This document shows, piece by piece, positions 31,712-44,866 of a stretch of 64,000 nt of DNA (positions are counted from its first letter, which is position 1; every line of letters starts with the position of its first letter). Location of the stretch: the NCBI RefSeq assembly GCF_018446385.1, contig NC_056005.1, forward strand, positions 65,632,239-65,696,238, in the 5' to 3' direction. The stretch is from Zingiber officinale (taxonomy: Eukaryota; Streptophyta; Magnoliopsida; Zingiberales; Zingiberaceae). A model generated the notes under the pieces. It saw only the letters and a list, made by a program, of their open reading frames with translations, was not told the origin of the DNA and searched no databases. The position numbers and the translations under genes are program-made.

Positions 31712-33463
31712 TTTTACATTCCCGCAAGTGTATAGTTACGTCATCAGTAATATAAAAGATATCGAACCTATAGGGACTGTTGATTAAGCACTAGTTGATT
31801 TCACATAGTGAATTCCCTAGACAAATGAAAGGTTAGTTGGAAAAGATAGAGTAAGAGAAAGACTAAGGAGAAAGAGAGAGAGAAGGAGTAAGGGATGATC
31901 TTGTAATGGGATGGATGATAGATTCTAGGATTGTGATTTCGTTATGATGCTAGTTAATGTCCTTATGCATTATTCATCTACCTAACTCCATGCTTAAACT
32001 TGTGTAGGGCTTCTAACTAGAGTCTGGTACAATCTCGCGAAAGTCGGACTAGAGAGTCTACTCAAGTTCTAACGTCATTAAGTAAAGAAGCAACCCTAGA
32101 AAGTACGGTTAAAGGGTTACCCTTTGTCACAAGGTCCCTCAGTCATACAATCACTAGAGTTAGATAATAGTAGCACTAGAGTATCCACTCCAATTAGAAT
32201 GCCCTAACAAGGATTAGTCCCTATGTTAAAATCTTTTGACTCTAGAAAGTGGGTAAGTATTGATGCTCTCTGTCACTAAGGGCATAATATGTCTGATTAA
32301 ATGGGTATCTTCTGTCACTAAGGATCCCCCGATTATCCAGTTTAGTAGCAACCTTAACATAGAGACAAATCCCTCACATCTACATGAATTGGCCTCATAC
32401 ATATTTCATCAAACACATACACGATACAACACACATAGAACATGATATAAACACATCGTAGCATAGGAAAATGTCCAAATACATAGTTCATACATCACAA
32501 CATATTACAACTACTTTCTCATCCTAGATCTAGATAATCTATTCCATTGCAAGGGATTACAATCCAATGAAAAAGAAAGAAGCAAACTATAACTCAATAC
32601 ATGGATATAAAGAGAAAAGAATGGTTATCCTTGAAGTGTGACATCTTTAGAGGTGTTCCCTTGCTCTGGAGGTGGACGGATCGGTGAAGATCGGTGATGA
32701 TGAAGCCTAGGGCACCCCCAAGGGGGAGAACCCTTCACCGAGATCCAAAGATGAGTGAAAAAGGGTAGAAAACACCCTTTTATAGCTCTAGACATGACCC
32801 TTGCTTGGACCATGACACAGTCGTGTGAATCCACACGACCATGTGCTATCTTGGCTTTGTTTCAGTGGCATGGCTGTGTGGATTCCTCATGGCCAAAGTC
32901 TTCTTCTTCTCTAGAAATTCCATACGGCCATGTGGATTGACATGGCTTTGTGGACTTTGTAGACCATTTTAGTGCATCTTATCATGGTATTCTTAGTTGA
33001 AGTCTTCATCAAAGTTGTAGATCTTGAAGTTAGCTACAATTTGGTATAAAGAACAACCCAAAAATCCAACCAAGCAAAAAAGTTATGGTCATTTTACTTT
33101 TGGTCTGCAGTGCTAAAAATGGCATGGTCGTGTGGAATTGACTGGCCATGTGGAATCCACAAGACCATGCCAAAAAGGAGCATCCAGGCCATGTGGGCAT
33201 TGGTTTGTGCCATATTTTCACACGTTCATGCCTTGTAAGCATGACCCGAGCATTTTGGGAAGCTCTAGACTCTATTTATGCTCCATTTTACTCCAAATTA
33301 CATTCTATCAATCAAAACAAGTAAAGAGTAGTTCTTCGAATAAAAGGAGTGAAAATATAACATCATAATAAAATTAGGTGCAATAAATATAGATTATGCT
33401 CATGAAATACAAGTAGATATGTGTCAAAACATGTATAAAAGTGTATATAATCTACGCACATCA
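31712..33463 (-). repeat. 5' LTR of the Athila/Tat-like gypsy element
   Basis: On the minus strand it starts TGATGTGCGTAGATTATA (from 33463) and ends in the CTATAGGTTCGATATC / GCGGGAATGTAAAA block next to the primer binding site. The plus-strand copy at 59255-60350 aligns with the first two thirds. It includes degenerate hairpin repeats (about 32810-33230). Frames of 60-78 codons here are repeat-derived. Confidence 0.75.
32810..33230. repeat. Degenerate hairpin repeats in Athila-like LTR
   Basis: Several spaced copies of GTGTGGA(T/A)T(T/C)-type half-sites with ACACGACCATG or CATGGCC partners, the same motif family as in LTR-A and LTR-B but more mutated here. Confidence 0.65.
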
Positions 33464-34396
33464 TAAGCATAGCTTGGTGGTAGACAGACTTATTTGAAGC
33501 AGTAGCAGGAAGTTAGAGCAGTGAGAAATCTAATCAGAAGCGCAGAAGTTCATATGAGTGATTCATATCATGACTTGGGCAAGCATGCCTTTTATTAAGC
33601 ATGGAAGGCACCTTCAAATGCCTTAAAGGTGCTTCCAATGTGGTAAGTCTAATCCCGAAGAGCTTGGTCCTTATTTTTGACAAAATCTGAACTTTATCCT
33701 GCAGAAGACGCCTTCAAAGTACTGAAGGTGCCTTCCATGAATAGTCCTAAGGCACCTTCCAATGCTTGAAGGTGCCTTCCATCTCTTGGAAGGTTCCTCG
33801 GGTACTATTCACCAGAGGCTTGTTGTGCTCTTCTTACCTTGCAAAATGTGTTAGTCCAATAAATCAAATAATAACCTGCAAGATAAGTGTTAGAATAATA
33901 ATATTGAGTAGTAATTCGATCCTATCTCTCTGAGACTAGGATCTAGTCAAGGTCTCAATTTAAGGATTCGAAATGGACCTAAACTGGACCGACACCTACT
34001 GTCCCTTAACCGGGATGTGTCCTTATACCAAGTCTCTATCCTCCAGTGACTTACCTGTACTTACCAACTCATAATCAATTGACTAGCCTCATGACCCACC
34101 AGGTTTTCTTGCTAGTTGTTAGGTCTGCAGACCCAAATAGACTTCTGCCGATTGTCAGGTCCCACCAACCCAATTGAACTTCCCGCCAAATATCAAGTTG
34201 CCCCATTGACCTGTTTAGACTTTGCACCAACTATCTGGTCCCTTAAACCTAGCCAAATTTCATCTTGTGTCAAGTCCTTCAAATCCATCAACTCTTGCAC
34301 ACTTGGTAATGTTCTTAGATCACAATGACACCTAACTTAACTCACTTGTCATTCATCAAAACCTGAGTTAGACCATTAGTGCAAACTGCACCAACA
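33464..34396 (-). repeat. SIRE-like copia LTR, partial
   Basis: The plus strand ends GCACCAACA at 34396 like the LTR at 2188. It contains palindromic AAGGTGCCTTCC-type repeats (33605-33800) corresponding to the GGCGCC repeats of 1385-1570, and a GTTAGTCC block near 33850. The inner part is missing because the Athila element begins at 33463. Probably the 5' LTR of the copia whose gag is at 16590-18575. Confidence 0.7.
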
Positions 34397-35865
34397 TACA
34401 TTACTATGGGTGGTCTCGAGTTGGCTTCTATTAAGAACAGATTGTGTGAAACACACAAATTGTTGTGAATAATTTTGTTGGTCTCGAGTATGTGGTGAAA
34501 AGGTATGGCAGCAACTCATTCAAATGAGTTTACAAAATAATTTTACTTCAAGGGTGTTGCTCCCTTGACCCCAGTGGAACCGCTGTGGTAGTGCAGCTAA
34601 TAATTTATTATTGAAATCATAGTAAAGCATATGTTATAGATTTAATGTGAATGTTATATGACATGGTGCATAGTTATAGTCCTTTACCCCGATATAATTG
34701 TGTGTGTATATTGTAATTCATAATATGACTTGCGTGTCGTGCCTTCATCTTTTTCATTCCTGTTATAAATTTAGACTACCCTTGAATGTAGCTCAATATT
34801 TATTTAGATTTTTTAATGTACAAATTAGAAAAGAACTAGTCTATTAGACGATGGTGAAAAAGGGAGAAGGATAACAACACACAATGACCAAAGAAGTACT
34901 TAGAGAAGATGCTTTTTACCTATATATGTTGACCTTTTGATCTTCTCATTGGATTGAGAAGATTGTAGTAGATGGGGCCATAACTATGTCACATTCTATT
35001 TAGCATATATGTTAATGTATGTCATGATATGCCATGATTGTATGCGATGCATGTGTAGTTTAATCGTAATTAGGTCATTTTAATATGTCTACCAAAGTTC
35101 AGTACTCACTACTAGCTTGATCAATTGTAGTCAGATTTTTCCAAAGTAAAGTGACTCGATTTATCTTGGTAGAGGGTGATAGTACAATTGTGATATCAGA
35201 CTATTGAAGTTTGAGTGAGACTTAACTAAGTTACCTCAATTGGATTAAGAACTTAGAGGCATAGAACATAATTTGGACAATTTAACATACCTATCAAAGT
35301 TCGGTACTCACTACTAGCTCGATCAATTATAGTCAGGTTTTACCAAAGTAAAGTGACCCGATTTATCTTAGTAGAGTGTGATAGGACATTTATGATTTCT
35401 AACTATTAAACTTTGGGCATGACTTAACTAAGTTACCTCAATTGGATTGAGAACTTAGAGGCATATCACATACCATGTAATTCAAATTATACTAGTCTTG
35501 GTCGATTAGCCAAAGCTAACTCAAGATGAGTTATAATATGGATTTTATAAGATGGGCAAACGAACAAATAATCTTATTCACCTAACTATACAAGAGTTAC
35601 ATATGATATAATTGGTAAATGTTGCTTACCTAAATTATACGAATCTTGGGTGATTAGCCAAAGCTAACACAAGATGAGGTATAATATGGATCTTGTCCCA
35701 CTTAAATGTCTTTGCTTTTGGGGCTTGGAGATAGTAGTGACTTTCTTCTACTAAGCTTTAGAATTTAGTGAGAGAATCATTTAATTAAAGACATAATTAA
35801 ATGATCTGAATATGATACTTATTTATGCATTTTATTATTGTAGAATACCATGTTGTCAAATACGT
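34397..35865. repeat. Non-coding DNA with old tandem duplications
   Basis: No coding signal. A unit beginning TACCAAAGTTCAGTACTCACTA at about 35085 recurs at about 35290 (period about 206 bp) with roughly one change in ten. A second unit containing GATTAGCCAAAGCTAAC at about 35510 recurs at about 35655 (period about 146 bp). The region could be an unrecognised LTR. Confidence 0.5.
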
Positions 35866-35867
35866 CG

Positions 35868-35895
35868 AATACTCTCTCTCTCTCTCTCTCTCTCT
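35868..35895. repeat. (CT)n microsatellite
   Basis: About 13 uninterrupted CT dinucleotides directly upstream of a copia gag fragment. Confidence 0.9.
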
Positions 35896-35899
35896 ATGA

Positions 35900-36430
35900 T
35901 CTGTCCTTGATAAGGACAAGCTTAATATAGCTAATTTTCTAGACTGGTACAGAAACTTAAGATTTGTCCTCAAGCAAGAACGAAAACTGTACGTCCTAAA
36001 GCAAGCTATTCCTGAATCACCCACCACCATTGCTATTCGTGTTGATAGGGATGCTTATAAGAAGCATCAAGATAATGCATTAGATGTGTCATACTTTATG
36101 CTTGCTATCATGAACTCTGGGTTTCAGAAGCATCATGACAATGTAGATACTTATGATATGGTTGTGAATCTTAAATAACTATATCAGGGGTAGGTAAGGA
36201 ACGAGAGATTTGAAATATCTTAGGCATTATTCAATGTATGATGTAGGAAGGAAGTCCCATAGGAACTAATGTACTTAAAATGATTAGGTACATTGAGAAC
36301 CTTGAAAGATTGCGATTTCCTTTGGGCCAAGAATTGGCCACTGAATTTGTTCTATAGTCGTTACCTAAGAGCTATAGTCAATTTGTTATGAACTATAATG
36401 AAATTGATTGACAAGCCATTACCTAAGATG
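35900..36430 (+). pseudogene. gag: Copia gag, second family, degraded
   Basis: Reads DKLNIANFLDWYRNLRFVLKQ at about 35910 and then LYVLKQAIPESP and AYKKHQDNALDVSYFMLAIM, a pattern typical of copia gag proteins with an FxDWxRNLRxVLxxE motif. Ends in a TAA at 36177 with frame-disturbed sequence after it (MFEGMS-like parts are lost). Different family from the SIRE-like copies. Confidence 0.7.
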
Positions 36431-36715
36431 TTAAACATAGGGGTGTAATCGAGCCAAGCTGAGCCAAACTCTTGAATGTTTGAGTTTGACTCGTTTATAA
36501 TCGACTCGAGCTCGAGTTTTATTTAACGAATATATTCATGTCTCACAAACTTATTCAAGCTTTTATCGAGCCTAAACAAGCTTAATAAATATAAATTATA
36601 AATTTAAATATTCATTAAAACTAAATATATATTTAGAAAAAATTATAATATTCTTATTAAAATTTACAATCTTATTCTAATAAATAAATTTACTATATTT
36701 GTAACTCAAGGAAGT
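36430..36715. mobile_element. Short AT-rich insertion inside the copia gag region, possible non-autonomous DNA element
   Basis: AGGGGTGTAATCGAGCCAAGC opens a segment that interrupts the gag-protease sequence and is rich in TAAAT. The GGGGTGTAATCGAGCC start looks like a common plant hAT-like dispersed repeat, but I could not confirm terminal inverted repeats or a target duplication. Confidence 0.3.
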
Positions 36716-39660
36716 AAAAGGGAAGAGAAGTGAGACTTTTGCCTCAAGTATATATGCTACAGAAGTCAATCTGTCTATTTCTTCGTCGTGGGTATTAGAT
36801 ATTGGCTATACATCTCACATTTGTATGAATGTATAGGGTCTGAGAAATAGTAGATCATTGAGGAAGGGTAAAGTGGACCTATGATTAGGCAATGGCCAAA
36901 GGATTGCTGCTATGGCTGTAGGAACATATTCCTTATTTGTGCTTAGTGGGCTTATCTTATAACTAGAAGAGTGTTGTTATGTGTCTGCCTTAACTAAGAA
37001 CATTATCTCTATTTTCTGTTTGGATAAGAAATATTTTTCAATTGTAATAAAGGACAAATATTGTTCTATTTATTTAAATTAAATATTCTATTGTAGTGCA
37101 CATCTTATGAATGGACTCTATGTTCTAGGCTTATAAAACCCAATTTATAACATTAATATAAAATGGATCAAATCTAATGATTTAAACTAAACATATCTTT
37201 GGCATTATCGCTTGGATCACATAAATGAGAATTGCATATCAACTCCATAAGGATAGACTTTTGGACTTATTTAATTTTGAATCATACGAGGCATGTGAAT
37301 CTTGTCTATAAGGCAAGATGACAAAGATTCCATTTAGTAGACATAGTGAAAGAGCTAATGACTAGTTAGAACTCACACATACTGATATATGCGGGCCTTT
37401 CAGAATAGCAGCTAGAGGAGACTATCAATACTTTATTACTTTTACTAATGATTTCAGTAGATATAGCTATATGTATCTCATGAAACACAAGTCAGAATCC
37501 TTTGAAATGTTCAATGAATTCAAGAATGAAGTATAAAATCAACTTGGTGAATGTATTAAGATGCTTCGATCAGATCTAGGTGGGGAATACCTTAACCAAG
37601 AGTTTCATGACCATCATATTGAGTTTGAGATCATATCTCAACTCACTCTACATGGAATACCATAGTGGAATAGTATATCAAAAAGGAGAAATTGTACTTT
37701 ATTAGATATGGTACGATTAATAATGAGTCAAACTGATCTTCCTACTTCTTTCTGGGGATATTGTCTAGCCACGACTGCTTTCACATTTAATCGCATTCCA
37801 TTTAAAGTTGTCATAAAGGCATCATATATGATGTAGATCGAGAAGAGCCCTATGATGTCTTTTATGAAGATTTAGGGTTGTGAAGCTTACATTTGACGTT
37901 AAGTTTAAGAGAAACTAGGACCCAAATATGATAAGTGGTATTTCATAAGATATCCCAAGAAAACTAAGGGATATCACTTTTATAAACTCACATAAGGTAA
38001 AGTGTTTGTTGCTAGAAATAGTGTTTTTCTATAAAGAGATTTTTTTAGAAGAGTTAGTGGGAGTAAAGTTGATCTTGAAGAAATTTAAGATACATAAACT
38101 AGCATTGAGACATTAATGGAAATTGAATAGGCACCATAAAGTGTTGTGAATCATGAATCTATTACACTGCAAGTAGTTATGGAGCAACAACCTGTTCGAG
38201 TGGAATAAGCGCTACGTAGATTTGATATACGACATCATCATCCTGAGAGATATTCTTTTTCTTTTGTCTGACCATGGTGATGTAATGCTTGTTGATCTCA
38301 ATGAGTCTATATCCTATCAAGAAGCTGTAATAAGCCCAAATTTTCAGAAATAGTTGGAGGCCATGAGGTCCGAAATGGAATATATATACACCAACCAAGT
38401 ATGGATTTTGGTTGATCCACCTAAAGGGATCAAACTCATTGGGTGTAAGTGGGTCTTTAAAAGAAAGACTGACATAGATGTTCATATGCACACCTATAAG
38501 GGGTGATTGGTAGCTAAGGGATTTAAGAAGATTCATGGTATAGATTATAATGAAATATTTTCACTAGTTGTGATGCTTAAGTTTATTCGGATAATGCTTG
38601 CTATTGTTGTTTACCATGATTATGAGATCTGGCAGATGGATATCAAAACTGTATTTCTAAATGAAAATTACTTGAGGATGTGTACATGTCACAACCTGAT
38701 GGTTTTGGAGATCTAAAGGATACTATAAAGGTATGTAAGTTACAAAGATCTATTTATGGATTAAAGCAATCTTCTAGAAGCTGAAATCTTTGATTCAATG
38801 ATGCAATCAAAGCATTTGGTTACATCTAGAATGAAGACGAACCATGTGTCTACAAGAGGGTTAGCTGGAGCATAGTCATCTTTCTCATCTTGTATGTTAA
38901 TGACATACTTCTCATTGAAAAAGATATCCCTTCACCGGAGTCTGTGAAGACTTAGTTTGGGAATTATTTCTCAATTAAAGACTTATTAGGCATCATGATC
39001 TATAGAGATATATCTACGAGATTGCTTGGTCTAAGTCAGAGTACATATATTAACAAGGTGCTTAATCGTTTCATCATACAGAACTCTAAGAAGGGATTCC
39101 TGCCAATGTCACATGGTATGAGCCTTTCGAAGACTCAATACCCCTCTTTTAAGAAAGAAAGGGATCACATGGATCAGATTCCTTATGCATCTACTATAGG
39201 GCCTATCATGTACACTATACTTTCTACTTGCGTTGATGTCTCATATGCGTTAAGCATGACAAGCATATATCAGTCAGATTTAGGTGAAGGTCATTGGATA
39301 GCAATCAAAAATATTCTTAAGTACTTGAGAAGAATGAAAGAATATTTCTTAATATTTGGAGGTGATGAAGAGATCGCTGTAAAGGGTTACAGTGATGCAA
39401 GCTTCCAAATTGACAAGGATGATTCCAGATCCTAGTTAGAGTATGTATTTTACTTAAATGGTGGTATTGGGTATTAGATACTACAGTGGTTCCATCTTAT
39501 TTGAGACATCATCAATAGAAGAGATGTGAGACTATGCAGAGTATCAACCGATGCTAACATTGCAGATCTTTTGACCAAGACTTTTGCACAGAGGAAGCAT
39601 GATGGTCACACTTGGTCAATGGATATTCAATATTTCAATGATTGACACTAGTGACATAAG
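36716..39660 (+). pseudogene. pol: Copia pol (protease, integrase, RT, RNase H), degraded
   Basis: Integrase: LELTHTDICGPF and DYQYFITFTNDFSRY at about 37368-37470 (first catalytic Asp), then LGGEYL at about 37576. RT: WILVDPPKGIKLIGCKWVFKRK at about 38403 (given in parts), VAKGFKKIHGIDYNE at 38507, IWQMDIKTVFLN at about 38627, LYVNDILLI at about 38895 in place of YVDD. RNase H: KGYSDASFQID at about 39380. At least a dozen stops and frameshifts. The two longest surviving frames are 38507-38716 and 38995-39435. Family-specific enzymes for copying this element's RNA; inactive. Confidence 0.8.
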
Positions 39661-40151
39661 GAAATTATTAGTGTAAGACCTAAGAGCTAATCAAGAGTTG
39701 ATTGACTTAGGACATATTGTATTATATTTCAATAATAAAAGGTAATGTTTTGGTTATTATATTTACTTCAGATCTGTGCTAAATGAAGAAATATAATAAT
39801 GTCCTAGGGTAGTAGATCTAGTCTACAACATATCAATGGGTTGAATTGATAGTGGAAGCTTGTAGATATATATAGACACTACTCTTAACTATTCCTAATC
39901 AAACATTAATATGCAAGGCCAATATTAATGCATTGAGACTAGCATATAAGTCAATTGATGACTTAATCCCACAAGTTATGGATATGAGATATTACATTGA
40001 CGCATGAGTATATATTAGAGAATATATACTGAATTGATCTTACCATGAGAATATTTCATAGATCCTTATATGAGTGTCATAAACATTCTCATGTGACTAT
40101 TGGTATGAATAGTTTTTATACCTGAAGTCACTATAGTTCTCTACATAAGGA
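39661..40151 (+). repeat. Probable copia 3' LTR, first part (split by CACTA-2)
   Basis: Follows RNase H at the place where a 3' LTR is expected. The start (near GAAATTATTAGTGTAAGACC) resembles a second site at about 46160 (GAAGATTATTAGTATTAACC). The LTR ends are not defined. Confidence 0.4.
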
Positions 40152-40164
40152 GACTACAACAAAA

Positions 40165-40440
40165 ACCCTCATAGACATCGGTTTTCCACCACTGTCTATT
40201 ACATTTTCGACCGATGTCTATGAAGGCGATGTAAAAGGTCTACCATTTTAGACATTGGGTTAAAACCGGTGTAGTATCACTTAACGACATCGGGTGTAAA
40301 ACCGATGTAATATTATATGTTAATAACACCAGTTTTGGCAGCGGTATACGACCGATGTAATATTAGTTAATGACACCGGTTTTGCAGCGGTGGAAAATCG
40401 ATGTAATATCAATATTATTTAACGACACAAATTCGATTTC
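40165..40440. repeat. Left subterminal repeats of CACTA-2
   Basis: Repeated GACATCGG / CCGATGT cores in both orientations; the motif differs from that of CACTA-1, so the two transposons belong to different families. Confidence 0.75.
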
Positions 40441-41469
40441 TGAAACAGTGAAAAACCGAGAGTATCCAAGAAAATACACAAATATTCACAAATTACACAA
40501 ATATTCTTCTTTCAACAGTATCCATAAAATACACAAATATTCACAAATTACTTAAATATTCTTCTTACAATAGTATCCATAAAATACACAAATATTCTTT
40601 TTGCAACATCAAAAGCTAATAGATATTGTACACATCAAGGTAATATCCGCAATTTACATTCCATGCAAATGCATGCATCATCTAAAGTTTTCAAAAATCA
40701 AATACCTTTCCTACTCAAATGTAATCTAGCATGCATTCAGCCCACTCGAACCGTACTTCATCAATTTCAACTCTGGAGTACTTAAGATTTGAAAACTATA
40801 AAAACACATAAATAATATATTAGTAAACCAAGACCAAAAATCATAGTTGAAAAAATAATAAGAGCACCATGTAACAAGATAACTAATTGGAATGTTTAAA
40901 AAGAGAAACGTTCATTAATTATCTCAACCACATCATATAGTGATAGATCTATCATTCCTGGGAACTTAATATAATCCAAACCAGAAATTATTGCATCGAA
41001 GTTTTCTCATGGTTGCAATTTAATTAATTAGTACTTATCTACGACTTACAGTATGTACAAGTTTTTAAGATACAAACAAAAATAAAATCAATCAAAAATA
41101 AACTATGAGTCAAGACAATTACAACATGAAAGGGATATATGCATGGCATGATGTTGTGCCATTTTATTCCAAATATCATAAGATTTTGCTCTCATTATGA
41201 AACCTGGAAGCATTAATAACTTTTACAGTGAGAACTACCTCATCCTTCTCACCAGCCAACACTTTATCCAATGCATTTACTTCATCAACTTTTGGAGACA
41301 CAAAAGCAAGCCCTTGATCTCAGTATCCAGTTTAATTTGTCTCGTTGACAAGGTCGACAGCCGTGTGCACGAAGTTGAGACAACAAGCTTATCTACATAC
41401 AAACATTAAATAATATCAACTGCATTTTGAAGAAAAACAAGAATTAGAAAGAAAGAAAAGGCATTACAC

Positions 41470-41600
41470 CAATACGACCTTTTCCAACAATGGCCTTGAG
41501 ACTCGCAAGTGTGCTGAGAGAGGATGCAAAATCATTTGCCCGAATGTTCCTTCCATCAACAACTTCGACAACAAGATATTTGCCAACGGGGAAGCTACTA
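41470..41600 (-). pseudogene. Exon-like segment in CACTA-2, unidentified
   Basis: The minus strand reads [17 protein letters not shown] followed by [19 protein letters not shown] without a stop. The composition looks like real plant coding sequence and it lies between AT-rich flanks. I do not recognise the protein. Confidence 0.35.
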
Positions 41601-42389
41601 GATTACAAAGTCGAACAAACAATCATAAAGATGTACTTTTTATTATTTATATAGATATCAATTACAAGTGATAGACTCCACTGGATTACACACTTAAAAG
41701 ATATATTTCACAGATAAAAACTTATAGACTGGAGAGTTTGTGATCTCAAATCCTTCTTTGGTAAAGTGGCTTGCCCAAAAAAAATGATATATTTCACCAT
41801 GCAAGTATATCTCATTTGCTGACCTAGAAAATATAGAAAGTTTTGACATGCTAGGACCAAACGAGTAGATACCTCTATAGATCGATCTTAATGTTAAATT
41901 AGCACTAGCATAGTGAGAGCTATTAATTGACCCGGCCCCCGGGAAATGTAGAAAGCTAGTAAGAAAATTGAATTTCCCCACAATCACCAAGATATCTCAT
42001 TTCCAACACATGTTTACTCAAAATAGAATGCAAAGAAATTACTAGTACACAAGCAAAATAATGACACAGTTAACGCATTTGATGGATGAAAGTGTGAATC
42101 TGACATCTCAGATTTTTCTATCACTCCATTTTAATGATAAGATGTATGGTAAGAAATAGCTAGTTGATTCACTCAAAATCTACGAGAGTCACTTCATGGC
42201 TAGCAATTCCACTGGACCAAAACTAAGCAACAGTCAACTCCATTACAAAACCACCTTTAACAAGAAAAGTAAATGATTTAACTGAAGGAGATACTCCCCA
42301 TTTCCTAGGCCTCTCCAAAGGACATATCTGTTGAGGAGTATATTACATAAAGTGCAAGTTCACAATTTCATAATATGTTAGCAAAGCAT

Positions 42390-42485
42390 TGTACCGGAAT
42401 TGTATCAAATCCTAAAGTTCGCAATGTTCCCTGAACCCATGTAGCTCCAAGAGGCACCTCAATGGAACTTCTTTTGATTTGACCT
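42390..42485 (-). pseudogene. Exon-like segment in CACTA-2, unidentified
   Basis: The minus strand reads GQIKRSSIEVPLGATWVQG followed by TLRTLGFDTIP, with GT/AG-like borders (TTACAATGC on one side). Probably another captured exon. No family assigned. Confidence 0.35.
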
Positions 42486-42939
42486 ATCATTTTAAGAGTA
42501 AAACAGAGAGACATATGAATCAAAAGAATTGACACTCATGTAGCAACTACTCATGAGCTAAAACTAATATAAACTAAACCTACATTCTAACAATAAAGAG
42601 AATGAAAATTGGTGAACAAGTTGTAAAGAAGAAATCTGTTGGGGGAAAATATGGTAACAACGAACTAATACTAAAAAATAGGTTAGAAGTGTTTGTCATA
42701 TCACAAATTCCCAGGTGTAGTAGCCATGGAGGCTCAGAAGTATGAAGTGTTGTCATTTTGTGAAGTGTATGCATTCTTCTTGGGAGAAAAATATGCTTTA
42801 TTACTAAGTAGAAATGAAGCAATTAAAAAGAATAGCTAGAAACAAATAAAATTAGATTATAACTAAATTTAGATAGAAATATACCGGAAATATAAAGGTA
42901 AACAAATCTATTGGAAGTGGTCCAACTTTACATGACAGT

Positions 42940-43141
42940 AAAAGACCATTAACTATTTGCTCAAAATACCCAATGAAGGGCCAAGCATGTACATCTTTTC
43001 AGAAATAATATGCAAAGTAGCAACTATCTCGTGTGCCCAACTAGAAAGAGGTGGGGTTATACAATGAGCAAGCTTTAGCATAGTCTCAAATGCTGCATCT
43101 CTAACAATTGATGAGTGTAGTAATGGATCAACATATTTCAC
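42940..43141 (-). pseudogene. Captured exon, GCN1-like (translational activator) fragment
   Basis: The minus-strand frame has KYVDPLLHSSIVRDAAFETM, LKLAHCITPPLSSWAHEIVATL, preceded by TGTAG that could be a splice acceptor. The pattern VDPLL...V.D.AFETM.KL..C...PL..WA resembles the HEAT-repeat part of plant GCN1, the ribosome-associated activator of the eIF2-alpha kinase, from memory of the family. The reading frame runs into intron-like sequence after about 45 residues. Confidence 0.4.
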
Positions 43142-43734
43142 CTACAGCAGATTGTTTGAGGATGAGAAATAAAATGACCAAACTAAATCTTTGTTGCAAC
43201 AAATGTTTAGCTAGTAACTAAAAAATACAGTTACTAATGACCATTATTTCAATCAATAGATTTTGAAAAAAAAATAAAAACTTCCACAGTACATTTAAGC
43301 AATCTTGAAGTAGGAAGGCAAAAAATAAGTAAGACATATTCAATGACTTACCCATGGAGATAGCTGACCATGAGTAAATATTGGATTAGCAATAGCCATC
43401 TGACCAAGAGTCCTAAGCATAACTTGGATATTTTAACCCTGTGACAGAGAGTTGTTTCCTACTTTCCTCCTTCAACAACAATTAACTTAGTATGACAAAC
43501 AAAATTTGCATAGACATAAAAGAAACTTGATAGTTTAAGGAATACATAAAACCAACTTAGCAACATGAAATAACAACTCCTCAATCTAGCAAACAAAAAT
43601 GATAAAATCAATTCAGGATAGTTTTGAGGAAATTCATCAAACACATTGCATGCATCAATCAATTAATACTTGCAATCAAGAGATCAAGAAGATGAAACTG
43701 TCGAAGATGAGGAAGGACTTTAGTAGCGACGATG

Positions 43735-43960
43735 GATATAATGAGGCACACATCACATAGTGATTGTGCCCTGTCAATACAGAAATGCAGGTCTGAGATT
43801 GTCAATTCCATATCCTAATAGTTTGGTCGTCACTTGCGCTAACAATCCATGGATGCTTATCATGGAACTGCACCGTGCGAATGTAATCAATATGACCAAG
43901 GAGGGTAAACAAGCACCGGTGTGTCTTATAATTCCAGACCTTAATCTTATAGTCATCTCC
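43735..43960 (-). pseudogene. Captured exon 2 of coatomer subunit alpha (alpha-COP)
   Basis: After an acceptor-like TTTGCAG (43961-43967 in complement) the minus strand encodes [52 protein letters not shown], then a TGA replacing Trp (near 43806), then [20 protein letters not shown]. This is the WD40 propeller of alpha-COP, the large scaffold of the COPI coat that drives Golgi-to-ER vesicle traffic. The match to the conserved plant sequence is very strong. Truncated after the third WD repeat. Confidence 0.85.
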
Positions 43961-44199
43961 TGCAAATACAACATCCTTGTCAGAAATAAGTGTAACCGAA
44001 TTGTACACTTGAGATTATTGGAGCAGATCTAAATTTATCTAGAACTTGAAATTTTATCTAAAAGTCACGCATTCTTATTATTATTATTTATTTTATCTAG
44101 AACATGGAAATAGTGCGCTCCAACTAAGTTATATATTTAGCCATAATTTACCTTGAATAACATTATTTAAAATTTAAAAGGACACTCATAATTATCACC

Positions 44200-44204
<5 letters not shown>

Positions 44205-44230
<26 letters not shown>

Positions 44231-44238
44231 AATAATAA
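44205..44238. repeat. (AAT)n microsatellite
   Basis: About eight AAT triplets plus imperfect continuation, inside the intron-like region between the alpha-COP exons. Confidence 0.85.
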
Positions 44239-44658
44239 AACCAAACTGATGCAGCGTATCAGTATATATCAAAGAAAGTCCTCTAAAGTCAGGGCTAAAG
44301 TCACTCTTCCAATTTGTTCCTCAATCATCGCAAGAACACACGGTCAATTAATTGGAAAAGACGAATTTTAAAGTAATGAAAACAAAATAAAAAGACTCCT
44401 ATAAATTCAAGTAAGCTAGAGCAACACCATCATACTTCAAATTGATCTCAGACTTAACGAAATTTGCCACAATTTGTGAAGGGCGTCGGGAATCTGATCT
44501 TAGACTTAACGAGCAAAATAGAATGCAACGCCAGGGTAACTAGATCAAAGAAGGCTGAGCAAGATTTGAACTCATACTTGACGAACAAAAAGAAATGCAA
44601 CGCTAGGGAAATAAGATCAGAAGCAGTCTGAGCATTATCAGGACAAGGCAAGAATCAC

Positions 44659-44866
44659 CGCCGGATATGAAAAGGGGTTGGGACTTGTGGAAGTGGACGC
44701 CGCGTATGGGTCCGTCGTGCTCGTCGAAGCGGTCAATGAGATTGCCCATGCGGTAATCCCATAGCTAGATAACGCTACTGTGAAGGTTGGCAAGGACCCA
44801 GGGGCGTTTGCTGTGGAAGCTCACACCCTTCACCCCGTTGCTCTTCGTCTCGAATTTGGTCAGCAT
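44659..44866 (-). pseudogene. Captured exon 1 of coatomer subunit alpha (alpha-COP)
   Basis: The start codon is at 44864-44866. The frame reads [33 protein letters not shown], a TAG in place of Gln, [19 protein letters not shown] and [17 protein letters not shown], then a GT donor at about 44658. This is the true N-terminus of alpha-COP and its first WD repeat. The rest of the protein is missing apart from exon 2 at 43735-43960. The intron between them is kept, so capture was from genomic DNA, not from a spliced transcript. Confidence 0.9.
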
